Notes: a model not told the origin generated them from the sequence alone. 64,000 nt of DNA from Pseudofrankia sp. DC12 (GCF_000966285.1 NZ_KQ031391.1:3321208-3385207); one strand, 5' to 3'. Shown: positions 27,269 through 36,108, numbered from the stretch's first letter. Program-made: numbers and translations.

Positions 27269-27723
27269 TGGAGCCCGCTGCAGTGACGGGCTCCGACGCT
27301 GCTCGCCCATGGGCAGCGTCGCGTCGCCGATGGGTAGCGACGCGGCCTGGCGACGGCCGCTGTCCATGGGCGGTCCCGGTCGCCAGGGAACGCTGCCCAC
27401 AGATGCGCCCTGGTGATCGTCAGCCTCAGCACAAGGCGGCACCCACCCGCGCACGATCCGCCTGCGTGGGATCCGTCCGGCCTCGCTGCCCACCAGCTGG
27501 GCAGCGTTAGAACCCTCGACGCCGGCAGAGCTACGACGATGGTGCCGTGGCGGTGCGCCCGTCGCCGACGGTTCGGAGACAATGGTCCGGTGCGTGCGCA
27601 CCATGCCGATATGACTGGTTTGCCCGGCCCTCGCGACCGGGGGTGGCGGGGCGGCGTCGGGTCGCGCGCTGCCGACCTCCCCGACGTGACACCGGCCTGG
27701 CGGGCGGCGCGAGGGGGCCACTG
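27269..27723. repeat. Non-coding gap with repeated CGCTG/CAGCG hairpins
   Basis: No gene is seen. At 27297-27318 a dyad reads CGCTG...GGGCAGCG around CCCATGGG, and at 27484-27506 CGCTGCCCA and TGGGCAGCG form perfect 9-bp arms with a 5-base loop. A single half-site lies near 27390. A related hairpin is at 26318-26343 on the other side of the preceding gene. The second could act as a terminator; the shared sequence suggests a small dispersed repeat. Confidence 0.5.
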
Positions 27724-28842
27724 TTGATCACGATGGCACTGTTCAACAACAAAGGTGGCGTCGGCAAGACCACGCTGACCTTCCATCTGGCGCACATGCT
27801 CGCCCGGCAGGGGCATCGGGTGCTCGCCGTCGACCTCGACCCGCAGGCGAACCTCACCGCGCAGTTCCTCGACGAGGACGACCTGGCGACACTCTGGCGC
27901 GAGCAGATCGTCGGCGCGTCGGCCGGTGGTGGCCTCGGGTCGACCGCGTCCTCGGCGCCACGCCACGACATCCTCGGCGGCCGACGGTCGCGGATCGCCG
28001 CGGGCACCGGCACGATCGCCACCGCCATCGCTCCGATCATGGAGGGCGTCGGGGACGTCGCACTGTCCGAACCGGTCTCGGTCGACGACAACCTGTGGCT
28101 GCTGCCCGGCGACGTGGACCTGAGCGTCTTCGAGGACAAGCTGTCCGCCGCCTGGCCGAACAGCTTCCTCGGCAAGGACGTCGCCGCGCTGCGCACGACG
28201 ACCGCGCTGCACCGGGTCGTCGACCACGGCGGCAAGGCCGTCCGCGCAGAGATCGTGCTCATCGACGTCGGCCCGAACCTGGGGGCGATCAACCGCGCGG
28301 CACTGCTGTCCGCGGACACGGTGCTCATGCCACTGGGCGCGGACCTCTTCTCGCTGCGCGGCCTGCGCAACCTCGGCCCGACGTTGCGGGACTGGCGCTC
28401 CACCTGGCAGGGCATGGTGCTGCCGAAGGTGCCCGACCGGATCGTGGCGCCGCGCGCGCTGATGATGCCCATCGGCTACGTCATCGTGCAGCCGGCGTCC
28501 GGCCGGGACCGGCCGGCCCGCGCCTACGACCGCTGGCTGGACCGGATTCCGGAGGTCTTCGCGACGTCCGTGCTCGGTACCCAGCGAGCCGACCCCTACG
28601 ACAAGTCCTTCGAGATCGCGAACCTGCCCCACTACCAGACTCTGATGCCGCTGGCCCAGGACGCCCGCAAGCCGATGTTCGAGCTGCGGGCCGCTGACGG
28701 CGCGCTCGGCAGCGCGCAGACCTACGTCCGCAAGTGCTACCAGGAGTTCCGCGACCTCGCGGTGACCGTTCGGGAGCGGCTGCGCTATCTCGACCCGACC
28801 CTGCCCAGGCTGCCGGTCTCCGCGGCGGGGACGCGACAGTAA
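27724..28842 (+). CDS. ParA/MinD-like ATPase of unknown system
   Basis: Deviant-Walker ATPase of 372 residues, starting at TTG 27724 with GAGGGGG six bases upstream (LLITMALFNN). Motifs are KGGVGKTT (Walker A with the signature Lys), VLAVDLDPQANLT (A') and EIVLIDVGPNLGAINR (B). ParA proteins move or position cargo using ATP-dependent dimers. No parB, plasmid-partition or cell-division partner is adjacent. Instead two single-span membrane proteins follow in the same direction. An insert at about residues 60-110 and the C-terminal helical part (TYVRKCYQEFRDLA) are outside the core fold. The biological role is not known. Confidence 0.75.
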   Translation: MITMALFNNKGGVGKTTLTFHLAHMLARQGHRVLAVDLDPQANLTAQFLDEDDLATLWREQIVGASAGGGLGSTASSAPRHDILGGRRSRIAAGTGTIATAIAPIMEGVGDVALSEPVSVDDNLWLLPGDVDLSVFEDKLSAAWPNSFLGKDVAALRTTTALHRVVDHGGKAVRAEIVLIDVGPNLGAINRAALLSADTVLMPLGADLFSLRGLRNLGPTLRDWRSTWQGMVLPKVPDRIVAPRALMMPIGYVIVQPASGRDRPARAYDRWLDRIPEVFATSVLGTQRADPYDKSFEIANLPHYQTLMPLAQDARKPMFELRAADGALGSAQTYVRKCYQEFRDLAVTVRERLRYLDPTLPRLPVSAAGTRQ

Positions 28843-28915
28843 CTAACACCTGGCCAGCCCGGAAAGGTCCTCCAGACGCCCAGGTGACCGACACAGTAAG
28901 GCGGACGCCACAGCG

Positions 28916-29443
28916 ATGCCCACCAGGATCCCGCTCAGCCACGACGGCCTGCCCGCGGACGTCACGGACCGGTTCGCGTGGCACCACCGTCCGGACGCGC
29001 CGACGACCGGGCCCGGCACCGGCTTACCGGACGGGGTGACTGGCACCGCCGGACGGCCCGTCCGAGTCCCACTGGCCGCGCTGGCCGGGTTCGCGCTGAC
29101 CGGCGTCCTGATCGTGGTCGCCGTCGTCCTGTTCGCCCGCAACCCCGCCCTGAGCACGACGGCGCCGGTCGCCTCCGAGAGTGCGCAGACCGGCGCGGCC
29201 ACTCCGGCGTCGATGGTCGCGGCGCGGGCGGTCACCCCGTCACCCACGGCCACCACGACCGCGGCCGCGGCGTCGAGCCAGAGCCCCGCCGCGACCACGC
29301 GGATCAGGCTGCCCGGCGCCGGCCCGAAGTCGACGGCCACCACGGGCACCGGGCGCGACGACACCGACGCCGCGGCGAGCGCCTGCCGGAGTTCGCCGAT
29401 CGCCCAATACCTGGTGCGGCACGGAATGCCGCTACCCTGCTGA
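28916..29443 (+). CDS. Single-span membrane protein with C-terminal Cys pair
   Basis: A 175-residue protein. The cytosolic N-terminal 57 residues are polar, one helix follows (LAALAGFALTGVLIVVAVVL, about 58-78), and the outside part is a Ser/Thr/Ala-rich linker ending in a short globular tail ACRSSPIAQYLVRHGMPLPC. The tail has two Cys about 18 residues apart and ends in Cys. The protein encoded two genes after the ParA-like ATPase ends in a similar tail, so the two membrane proteins appear related in their extracytoplasmic ends. No known family is recognised. It lies 73 bases after the ATPase gene, probably in one operon. Confidence 0.6.
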   Translation: MPTRIPLSHDGLPADVTDRFAWHHRPDAPTTGPGTGLPDGVTGTAGRPVRVPLAALAGFALTGVLIVVAVVLFARNPALSTTAPVASESAQTGAATPASMVAARAVTPSPTATTTAAAASSQSPAATTRIRLPGAGPKSTATTGTGRDDTDAAASACRSSPIAQYLVRHGMPLPC

Positions 29444-29613
29444 TGGCGGATTGGTGGTCTGTTGTCAGCCCTCGCCGGTCGGCCCGCCTGCGGGGATGAC
29501 CTCTACCGCCATGTGGAAGCGTGGGACCTCGGAAGCCCGCCGTCCGCAGCTGCGGCGCGGCGCGGTGTCACGCGCGGACCCGCGCGAACAGTAGGCGACA
29601 GGGGCAGGTCACG

Positions 29614-30948
29614 ATGAGCGAAATCGCCGCCGGGGACTGGGAAGACACCCCCGACGCGACGTCGGGGCTGGCACGGCCCGAGGCCGCCGTCGACCCCGAC
29701 GAGACACTTCGGCCCGGCCCGGTGAAAGGCGCGGAACAGGTCACCGAGGCCGCCGCCCCGCCGCCGCCGTCCACCGCGACCGTCGACAACAGTCAGCGGG
29801 GAACTCACCACGACACCACCATGGCACCGACCAATTCTCCAAATGCGGACAATCCGGGCGTGGCTGCGGTGGCTGCCGCAGGTCTTTCGCTCACGAAGGC
29901 CCAGACGCCGCCGGTGGCCGTGCACGAGCCGTCGCGAGGGGCCAGCCCGGCGGCCGGTCCAGGCTCCGTCGCGGCTGGCCCCGCCGGGGCCAGCGCGGAC
30001 GCCGTGGCCGCCGCCTCAGGCTCGGTCGTGCCCGGCGTCGCCGGTTCCGGCCCGGACACGCCGCAGGACGCCGACCAGGCCAGGGTGGCGGACGACCTCG
30101 AGACGCAGGCACTCGGCGAGGAGACGATCCGGGCCGCGGACGCACCTGTCGGGACCCCGCCGGCTCCCGCCGCGACGGCCCCGCGGCAGGAGGGCGCCAA
30201 GCCCACTGGTGACACGTCGCCAACGGACGCGTCGGAGTCGGTTCAGGCTGGCCTCGATGCCCACGACCCCGAGGCCGGCGACGCGGACGGTGTCGATGCC
30301 GAAGCCACGGTGGTCGGCCTGCCGCCCCACCGGGCCGCCTGGCTCCCGGTCGACGACTCCGCGGAGATCAACGAGGTCGACCGGGCGGCCGCCATCGGCG
30401 CGGCCAACGGCGATCCCGGGCCCCTTGGCCCCGGGCCGCACCCACAGCGGGACGCGCGGAAGTGGATTCACGTCGTCCGGCACGGCTACGTCCTGCGCTC
30501 CCGGGCAGGCATGGCCGTCGCCGCCGCCGTGGTGCTCATCGTGCTGACGCTGGTCGGCCTGACCGGACTCCTGGTGGCCGGCAACAGCCCCTCCGAGGGC
30601 ACCGGCGAAGCAGTCGTGTTCGTGAACACCGAGGCGCCCACGCTGGACTTCGCCAGCATTCTCCCCATCGTCGAGCCGCCCGTCACCGTCCCGCCGCCGA
30701 GCCAGCCCGGCTACAATTCCCTGCAGGCGCAGTCCGTCGACCGCGTCGGCGGGCGTCCGCGCCGCTCGAGCGCCAACGTCCCAGCCAGCCACGGGCCCCA
30801 GCCGACCTCTGCCGCCGCGGCGCCAACCACCTCGGCCAGCCAGGCTCCGACCAAAGTCCCGGCTCCTGCCACCAGCAGCTCCAGTTCCAACTGCTGGACC
30901 AACTTTCCGGCCATCGCCACGCTGCTCAAGCGCATGGGCGGCTGCTAG
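29614..30948 (+). CDS. Large Ala/Pro-rich single-span membrane protein with C-terminal Cys pair
   Basis: ATG 29614 has AGGGGCAGG upstream and gives 444 residues. The first 300 are acidic, Ala/Pro/Asp-rich and probably disordered in the cytosol. One helix follows (MAVAAAVVLIVLTLVGLTGLL, about 300-320), then a Pro/Ser-rich outside linker ending in NCWTNFPAIATLLKRMGGC. Like the preceding small membrane protein it finishes with two Cys 16-18 residues apart and a terminal Cys. The disordered inner segment could be the partner of the ParA-like ATPase. That is inference from gene order. No homologous family is recognised. Confidence 0.6.
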   Translation: MSEIAAGDWEDTPDATSGLARPEAAVDPDETLRPGPVKGAEQVTEAAAPPPPSTATVDNSQRGTHHDTTMAPTNSPNADNPGVAAVAAAGLSLTKAQTPPVAVHEPSRGASPAAGPGSVAAGPAGASADAVAAASGSVVPGVAGSGPDTPQDADQARVADDLETQALGEETIRAADAPVGTPPAPAATAPRQEGAKPTGDTSPTDASESVQAGLDAHDPEAGDADGVDAEATVVGLPPHRAAWLPVDDSAEINEVDRAAAIGAANGDPGPLGPGPHPQRDARKWIHVVRHGYVLRSRAGMAVAAAVVLIVLTLVGLTGLLVAGNSPSEGTGEAVVFVNTEAPTLDFASILPIVEPPVTVPPPSQPGYNSLQAQSVDRVGGRPRRSSANVPASHGPQPTSAAAAPTTSASQAPTKVPAPATSSSSSNCWTNFPAIATLLKRMGGC

Positions 30949-31337
30949 GGCCTCATCCCGGGACGCTCCCGCCAGCCCAGGGGGCCTTCGCGAGACGAAG
31001 ACCCCACCGCGTCCGTCACGGCCGCCCAGACCTTCGCGCTCTGGCCGTTGACGTCGTTCTAGCCCGCTAGTGGTCGCTGTCGGACAGTGACCGCCAGTGG
31101 GCTTTTGCGATCATGTCGGGCGACCCCGTGGCGGCCGCTCCGAACGGCGGAGTTCCGGCCGGCGCGCGGAGTTCAGGCCGGGGGACTCAGAGGGCAGCCG
31201 AGGCATCCAAAACCGCTCCTGGACAGCGGGATTGCCCGCCAGGCACCCGCCACGGTGGCCACCTCGATGCCGTACAGTTGGAAGGCGTGCCGCCCGGCGG
31301 CAGCGCCCGTCCAGCGGTCACGCCGGACGCGACCCAC
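30949..31337. other. Intergenic region before tRNA-Ala
   Basis: No gene is recognised. An inverted repeat around 31062-31095 (GGTCGCTGTC and GACAGTGACC) may terminate the preceding operon. The tRNA promoter should lie in the last 60 bases. Confidence 0.4.
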
Positions 31338-31410
31338 GGGGGCGTAGCTCAACTGGCAGAGCACTGCCTTTGCAAGGCAGGGGTTGGGAGTTCGAGTCTC
31401 CCCGTCTCCA
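31338..31410 (+). tRNA. tRNA-Ala (TGC)
   Basis: The cloverleaf can be drawn in full: acceptor GGGGGCG pairs with CGTCTCC and includes the G3:U70 pair that marks alanine tRNAs; the D stem is GCTC/GAGC; the anticodon stem is CTGCC/GGCAG around loop TTTGCAA (anticodon TGC); the T stem is GGGAG/CTCCC around TTCGAGT; the discriminator is A. CCA is not encoded. The 3' part from the anticodon loop onward doubles as the attachment site of element 1 and is repeated at 39007. Confidence 0.95.
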
Positions 31411-31412
31411 CC
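31369..31412 (+). repeat. attachment site, tRNA-proximal copy (element 1)
   Basis: 44 bases beginning TTTGCAAGGCAGGGG and ending CCGTCTCCACC, identical to 39007-39050. It starts in the tRNA-Ala anticodon loop and runs two bases past the tRNA 3' end. Confidence 0.92.
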
Positions 31413-31428
31413 CAGCACCACCAGGGCT

Positions 31429-32658
31429 TTAGCTCTCCTCCCCCTCGCCGATCAGCGGTGAAACAGGCTCGTCGCGTACGGATTCGCCCACGTCGGCATC
31501 GTCGTCCGCCGGCGGCTCGCCGAGAATCGCGTTCGCGATCAGGCCGGCCGCGTCCTTGTCCATGCCCGGGATGACGTGGCTGTAGAAGGCCAGCGTGAAC
31601 GCCACGCTCGCGTGACCGAGCCTCTCGGAGACCACCTTGGGGTGTACGCCGGCCTTGAGCGCGGCGGTGGCGTAGCTGTGCCGGACGTCGTGCAGTCGGA
31701 TCACGGGGAGCCCGGCCGCACGCGCGTGCTTCTGGAACCAGTCCGTGATCGTGTCCGGGTGGATCTCGCCGCCGTCCGGCCAGCAGAACAGAAGCTCGGT
31801 CGTGTGCTCGGCCGCCTCCCGCTCGGCGTCCCACTGCTCGACGTGGGCACGCAGCGCGGCCAGGGTCACGGGGTCGAGCACGAGCGGCCGGTACGCGCTG
31901 TCGGTCTTCTGCTCCCCGTCGACCGCCTTGTTGTCGACCACGATGCGCGGCCGGCTGGGCGACACTGTGCCCGCCTCAAGGTCGAGGTCGGGGCGGCGCA
32001 GTCCAGCGAGTGCGCCGCGGCGAAGTCCGGTCGTGATGACCAACAGGTACATAGCGAACAGCCGGTCACCCCGGATGTGCTTTACGAACGCGCGGAGCTG
32101 CTCCGGCGTCCAGATCGTTGGCGGCCGGCGTCCAACCTGCGGCTTGTTCGCGTCCGTGGCCGGGTTGCGAGGCAGGTAACCCCATTTCACGGCATCACCC
32201 AGGGCGCGATGCAGCACACGGTGCGCGGTGGAGACGCTGGCCGACGCGAGGCCCGCGGCCTGGCCCGTCCGCTGATGGCGTCGGCCTGCGGTGAGGAGAT
32301 GCGCGTACAACAGGCTTACGCGCACCGGGGTCAAGTCCTGGAGTGCCGTCATCCCGACAACCGGAATGATGTAGCTGTTGCAGTACGTCCGGTATTTGCT
32401 CCAGGTCACCGGTCGGATTGACGGCCTGGTCGCCTCCAGCCATTCCGCCAGAAACTCACTAACTGTGCGGCGAGACGGCGCTACTCGCCGGCCCGCCTCG
32501 TGCGAGGAGATCGATTCCCGCATTGCCCTCTCTGCTTCTTTGCGAGTCTTGAAACCGCTCTTGCCGGTCGTCCGTCGCTTGCCGGTGAGCGGGTCCGGGT
32601 CGAGATCGTGACGGTACTCCCAGACGCCATTGGCGCGCTTCCGCGCACTTCCCTTCAT
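31429..32658 (-). CDS. int: Tyrosine integrase of element 1
   Basis: Site-specific recombinase of 409 residues that would insert and, with Xis, excise the element at the tRNA-Ala site. It has an N-terminal AP2-like DNA-binding part (MKGSARKRANGVWEYRHDLDP), then a SAM-like core-binding domain, then the catalytic domain with Arg in TTGLRRGALAGL, HDVRHSYAT (HxxR) and LGHASVAFTLAFYSHV (final His and Tyr). All catalytic residues are present. ATG 32658 has GGAGGAG upstream. It is clearly homologous to the integrase of element 2 along its whole length although the two use different tRNA genes. The stop is 17 bases from the att repeat. Confidence 0.92.
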   Translation of the reverse strand: MKGSARKRANGVWEYRHDLDPDPLTGKRRTTGKSGFKTRKEAERAMRESISSHEAGRRVAPSRRTVSEFLAEWLEATRPSIRPVTWSKYRTYCNSYIIPVVGMTALQDLTPVRVSLLYAHLLTAGRRHQRTGQAAGLASASVSTAHRVLHRALGDAVKWGYLPRNPATDANKPQVGRRPPTIWTPEQLRAFVKHIRGDRLFAMYLLVITTGLRRGALAGLRRPDLDLEAGTVSPSRPRIVVDNKAVDGEQKTDSAYRPLVLDPVTLAALRAHVEQWDAEREAAEHTTELLFCWPDGGEIHPDTITDWFQKHARAAGLPVIRLHDVRHSYATAALKAGVHPKVVSERLGHASVAFTLAFYSHVIPGMDKDAAGLIANAILGEPPADDDADVGESVRDEPVSPLIGEGEES

Positions 32659-32748
32659 AGGAACTCCTCCGCTTTCAGAGTTTGCAGGGTTGCCTCAGAA
32701 GGCGGCGGACGGCGGTGATCCCGTCGCCCGCCGCCTTCTGGCGATTCT

Positions 32749-32940
32749 TTAGACAGACGTCGCGGTCAGGAGGTGGCGGATCTCGGCCGTAATGACGTAG
32801 ACCCGGCCGCCGAACCGCCTTGCCGGCAAGTCACCGCTGGCGGCGTACCGGTAGGCGGACGCGCGGGGAAGTCCCAGTAGCTTTGCGGCGCGGGGCACCG
32901 AGATAAGCGCGGGCAGAGCATTGATTTCGATGTCGGTCAT
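32749..32940 (-). CDS. xis: Excisionase (MerR/AlpA-type HTH)
   Basis: A 63-residue winged-helix protein of the HTH_17 type: ISVPRAAKLLGLPRASAYRYAASGDLPARRFGGRVYVI. It should bend att DNA and direct the integrase to excision. It lies 90 bases upstream of the integrase gene in the same direction, the usual AICE order. The protein is shorter than its counterpart in element 2 (116 residues), lacking the N-terminal helical extension, but the DNA-binding part is very similar. Confidence 0.85.
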   Translation of the reverse strand: MTDIEINALPALISVPRAAKLLGLPRASAYRYAASGDLPARRFGGRVYVITAEIRHLLTATSV

Positions 32941-32951
32941 CTCACCCGGAC

Positions 32952-33287
32952 CTATTCGTCGTCGCCGTCGTATGGGGGGTCGTCCGCTGGGTCGGCTTCA
33001 GGTAGCGCGTTGATCCACGCGTGCAGGACGGCGCGGGAGACGAGCCAACGGCCATTGCTGCCTCGCCGGCCGGGCATTTGGCCGGTGCTCATCCAGGCGA
33101 CGATTTCGGCGACGCTGGTCGAGAGTTTGTAGGCGACCTGTTCGACGGTGTAGAACGCCGGCTCACCGCTGGCTTGGACAGCGGCGGGACGGTCCCAGGG
33201 TGTGCCGGTCCGGCGGGTGCTGGGCCGCGCGCGGTTGATCGGGATGACCTTCGCCCATTCCGCCGGGCCGTCAGGGTGGTGGCTCAT
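32952..33287 (-). CDS. HTH_17-type DNA-binding protein
   Basis: A 111-residue protein starting at ATG 33287, whose ATGA overlaps the stop of the gene upstream. The C-terminal half carries a second excisionase-like HTH: FYTVEQVAYKLSTSVAEIVAWMSTGQMPGRRGSNGRWLVSR. The N-terminal 45 residues are basic and Pro-rich. It could be a regulator of excision or a replication accessory. Translational coupling with its neighbours suggests one early operon with xis. Confidence 0.65.
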   Translation of the reverse strand: MSHHPDGPAEWAKVIPINRARPSTRRTGTPWDRPAAVQASGEPAFYTVEQVAYKLSTSVAEIVAWMSTGQMPGRRGSNGRWLVSRAVLHAWINALPEADPADDPPYDGDDE

Positions 33288-33961
33288 GGAATACGCACCG
33301 TGCGGACGGTGGCCCACGGAGATTGCGGCACTTCCCCACGGCCTTCGTCGGCGGCGATACGGGCGAGGTGCATGGCGTTCTGGCGCTCGGGGGTGGTGCT
33401 GATCCGGGGCCATTCACAGCCGGTGGACCGGTACGGATCGGCCAACAGGCTGCCCAGGCGCGCGGCGTTGTGCGGGTCGTGGGGCGCCATGCTCGTGGCG
33501 ATCGTCGTCGCGCAGCAGGCGCACAGGCCGGTGTTCTTCTCGTAGACGTCGTGGTCGCATCTCGGGCCGGCGCAGACCGTCAGGTCCGCGACGGCCTTCC
33601 CCCGGCTGGCCGCGGCCGACGTCGGGCGAGGAACGGGACGTTCGGCCGCGAGTAGGTTGGCGACGGCCTGGCGGCAGCGGGCGACCCAGGCGGGCGGGTA
33701 GTCGGCGAGGCGGGCGATGACCTGGTCGAGGGCGGCCAGGCCGTCGACCGCGACGACGGTTTCGATGGTGTCGCGGACCCCGGCGGGAGTCGCGAGGTCG
33801 GCGGGGACGCCGCCGCAGACGAGTGCGGCGACCATCAGCGGTTCGGACAGGCCCACCCGTGCCCGCGAGCGGGTCACGGCCTGGCCGTGGTCGGGCTCGA
33901 TGTCCACGCGGCGGGCCGCGCGGCGCGGTCGGCGGCGGCTTAGCCGGGTCGGGGCGGTCAC
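33284..33961 (-). CDS. Uncharacterised element-1 protein with zinc-binding C-terminus
   Basis: GTG 33961 overlaps the upstream stop (GTGA), giving 225 residues. The N-terminal 20 are Arg-rich, the middle is helical (PLMVAALVCGGVPADLATPAG) and the C-terminal half has a Cys/His cluster CAGPRCDHD...GLCACC that looks like a zinc ribbon. No known family is recognised. It might be a replication or regulatory protein specific to this element type. It lies in the middle of a coupled leftward operon of three small genes. Confidence 0.55.
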   Translation of the reverse strand: MTAPTRLSRRRPRRAARRVDIEPDHGQAVTRSRARVGLSEPLMVAALVCGGVPADLATPAGVRDTIETVVAVDGLAALDQVIARLADYPPAWVARCRQAVANLLAAERPVPRPTSAAASRGKAVADLTVCAGPRCDHDVYEKNTGLCACCATTIATSMAPHDPHNAARLGSLLADPYRSTGCEWPRISTTPERQNAMHLARIAADEGRGEVPQSPWATVRTVRIP

Positions 33962-34404
33962 CGGTCGCCGTCCAGAGCGACGATGAGGCGCGGGCTGTGG
34001 CTGGCGAGCATGCCGGCGACGTGCCGGGCGCACCAGCGCCGCCGGGCCTGCCGTTCGGCCGTCCAGCCGTCCTGTCGGCTGCGGGGCTCAAGGTCATATT
34101 CGAAGACGGTGCGGGCCGCCCCCTGGACCACCCGCATCCCCCAGTAGTCCCGCAACCTGAGGATCTCCGAGGCGAGCGCGTTCACGGTGCCCAACTCGAC
34201 GCTGGTCTTTGTCGAGTGCATCGCCAACAGCGCGACCATCTCCCGCTCCGACAGACCGAACCGGGCCGTCACCGGGACCTGGACCGGCTCGACCGTTGCC
34301 CACGCCTCAGGTGTCGGCTCCAACGTCCGCGTGCCGGTGTTCCGCGCGGTCGGGGCGTTCGCGCGGCTGCGGGATCGCCGGACGGCGGTACTGTTCAACT
34401 GCAT
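33958..34404 (-). CDS. Uncharacterised first gene of the element-1 operon
   Basis: ATG 34404 behind AGAGGACG gives 148 residues; the longer upstream frame is dismissed because it lacks a ribosome site. The protein is basic at the N-terminus, with the helical segment RFGLSEREMVALLAMHSTKTSVELGTVNALASEIL and a C-terminal ERQARRRWCARHVAGMLASH. The following protein shows a similar short phrase (RVGLSEPLMVAALV), hinting at a common origin. No family is recognised. It is divergent from the TPR regulator gene, with a palindromic operator candidate between. Confidence 0.55.
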   Translation of the reverse strand: MQLNSTAVRRSRSRANAPTARNTGTRTLEPTPEAWATVEPVQVPVTARFGLSEREMVALLAMHSTKTSVELGTVNALASEILRLRDYWGMRVVQGAARTVFEYDLEPRSRQDGWTAERQARRRWCARHVAGMLASHSPRLIVALDGDR

Positions 34405-34481
34405 CTTTCGTCCTCTGAGCGGGGGAACTGGGTGCACTGGCCCCGGTGGGCGGCTACCCGCCGGGGCCTCTCTCGGAGGGA

Positions 34482-34504
34482 GAGTACTGACTGACTCAGT
34501 ACTC
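34482..34504. promoter_or_regulatory. Operator candidate GAGTACTGA-N5-TCAGTACTC
   Basis: Perfect 9-bp inverted repeat with a 5-base loop in the AT-richer gap between the leftward three-gene operon and the rightward TPR regulator. The dyad size fits a dimeric repressor controlling element induction, possibly the regulator encoded to its right. The gap also holds clustered GTGCA/TGCAC words near 34650-34675. Confidence 0.55.
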
Positions 34505-34701
34505 GTCAATCCCTGCCCACTGACGCGCGGGGGTAGTGCCACGTGCGCTCTGTGTGGTCCACTTGTGCAGGGCTTCGTCGGAGCTGGCATGGGTCCAAGT
34601 CAAGCGGCCGGCCTGGTAGTCGACCATGAACCGCCGATGCTCTACCAATGCACCGCCCGTGCATCACCAGTGCAGTTCACCGAGGATCGGGGCGCCTTCT
34701 G

Positions 34702-36108
34702 ATGGACGTCATCGACTCATGGACAGGCGCGAAGGCTGACACCTTGCGCGAGGCCCTGCGGATGTCCAATGAGAGCTTCGCCTCGCACCTCGGCGTTGCG
34801 GTCCGGACGGTGGCCAATTGGCGGGCACGGCCCGACCTAATTCCCAAGCCCTCTATTCAAGACGTACTTGATGCCGCATTAGATAAAGCACCGGAGCGGG
34901 CCAAGGATAAGTTCCTGCTCTTGCTTAGCCAACATAGCGACAGCTCCGAGGTGGACGCCCGCCCGGTCAGGGTCACAAACGTGCAGGACGACGCTGCCCT
35001 TCCTGCGGAATCGGCACTTTTGCTCCCGTGGACGGCTCACGATACACTTGATGTTGTCCGCGAACTGTCGGAAGGCGGGGGCGATGCCATGAATCGTCGG
35101 TCATTTTTGATTCTGTCCGGTACAGCTCTTACCACCCCCGCTCATGACTGGCTCATTGCACGTCCCGTCGATGAAACGATCGGAAGATCGGGCCGAGTGA
35201 TCGAACCGTCTTTCGTCGAGTACCTCGGCCAGATGACCGATAGCCTTCGGAAGATGGACGACAAGGTTGGCGGCGGATCGCTCATAAACGTCGTTCGCAG
35301 CCAAGCGGCCTACGTCCAAACGCTCTTGAGGGAAGGCCGCTACACCGATTCGGTGGGCCGCGACCTCTACGCCACCATGGCGGAGCTTCTGCGCCTTGCG
35401 GGCTGGCTCTCGTTCGACGCCGGCCGCCACGGTGAAGCTCAGCGCTTCTTCGTCGCCGCGCTTCGAGGCGCCCATACGGCCGGGGATCGCGCGCTCGGTG
35501 CAAACGTGCTGGGATTCATGAGCTGCCAGGCCAAGGACATCGGCCAATTCCGCGACGCAACAAGACTCGCGGATAGTGCGCGTTCCGGCTACGCGGACGG
35601 GAGTCCGACAGTGACGGCCATTCTCAACATGAGGGCTGCCCAGGCATACGCAAACGTTGACGACGTCACCGAGTCGCGGCGAGCCATCGACACCGCCCTT
35701 GCTGCGATGGGGGGTACTACACCGCAGCACGGCGAGCCCGCATGGTCCTACTGGCTTGACGATGCGCAGATCAATGAGCAGGTCGGTTACTGCTACATGC
35801 GCCTAGGCGACTGGCCGCGGGCACGGGAGCACCTACTGGCCGCCACCCAGGTCGAAGGTGTTGCGAACTCCCGAGAAGGCGTCTTGCGACAAGCGCTCCT
35901 GGCGGACACCTACGCACAGCAGGGCGAACCCGATACAGCCTGCGACATAGCTAGCCAGGCGATCGATGCCCTGTTGACTCAAGTCGATTCCGCACGCTGC
36001 GTCGGCCACATTCAGCGGGTGAAGGATCACTTGGAGCCCTTCGAGGGCCTCTCATGTGTCCAGGCATTCGGGGAGCGCGTCCGGCAGCTAGAAGCGCAAC
36101 CGGCTTAA
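34702..36108 (+). CDS. XRE-type HTH regulator with C-terminal TPR-like region
   Basis: Start ATG 34702 (MDVIDSWTGAKADTL) gives 468 residues. The HTH is LREALRMSNESFASHLGVAVRTVANWRARP (about 13-42). After a linker, MNRRSFLILSGTALTTP resembles a Tat motif but lies about 125 residues in, so it is probably not an exported signal. The C-terminal 300 residues are repeated helices (GDWPRAREHLLAAT, for example) typical of Streptomyces-type TPR regulators that bind signalling peptides or partners. Codon use is visibly more AT-rich than in the surrounding genes, suggesting separate acquisition. It probably controls the element through the dyad upstream. Confidence 0.75.
   Translation: MDVIDSWTGAKADTLREALRMSNESFASHLGVAVRTVANWRARPDLIPKPSIQDVLDAALDKAPERAKDKFLLLLSQHSDSSEVDARPVRVTNVQDDAALPAESALLLPWTAHDTLDVVRELSEGGGDAMNRRSFLILSGTALTTPAHDWLIARPVDETIGRSGRVIEPSFVEYLGQMTDSLRKMDDKVGGGSLINVVRSQAAYVQTLLREGRYTDSVGRDLYATMAELLRLAGWLSFDAGRHGEAQRFFVAALRGAHTAGDRALGANVLGFMSCQAKDIGQFRDATRLADSARSGYADGSPTVTAILNMRAAQAYANVDDVTESRRAIDTALAAMGGTTPQHGEPAWSYWLDDAQINEQVGYCYMRLGDWPRAREHLLAATQVEGVANSREGVLRQALLADTYAQQGEPDTACDIASQAIDALLTQVDSARCVGHIQRVKDHLEPFEGLSCVQAFGERVRQLEAQPA

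Noticed and set aside
35053-35140. Tat signal peptide (NRRSFLILSGTALTTP) in the element 1 TPR regulator
   Set aside because: It lies over 100 residues after an N-terminal HTH in one frame, so an export signal there is unlikely; such motifs recur in this regulator type.
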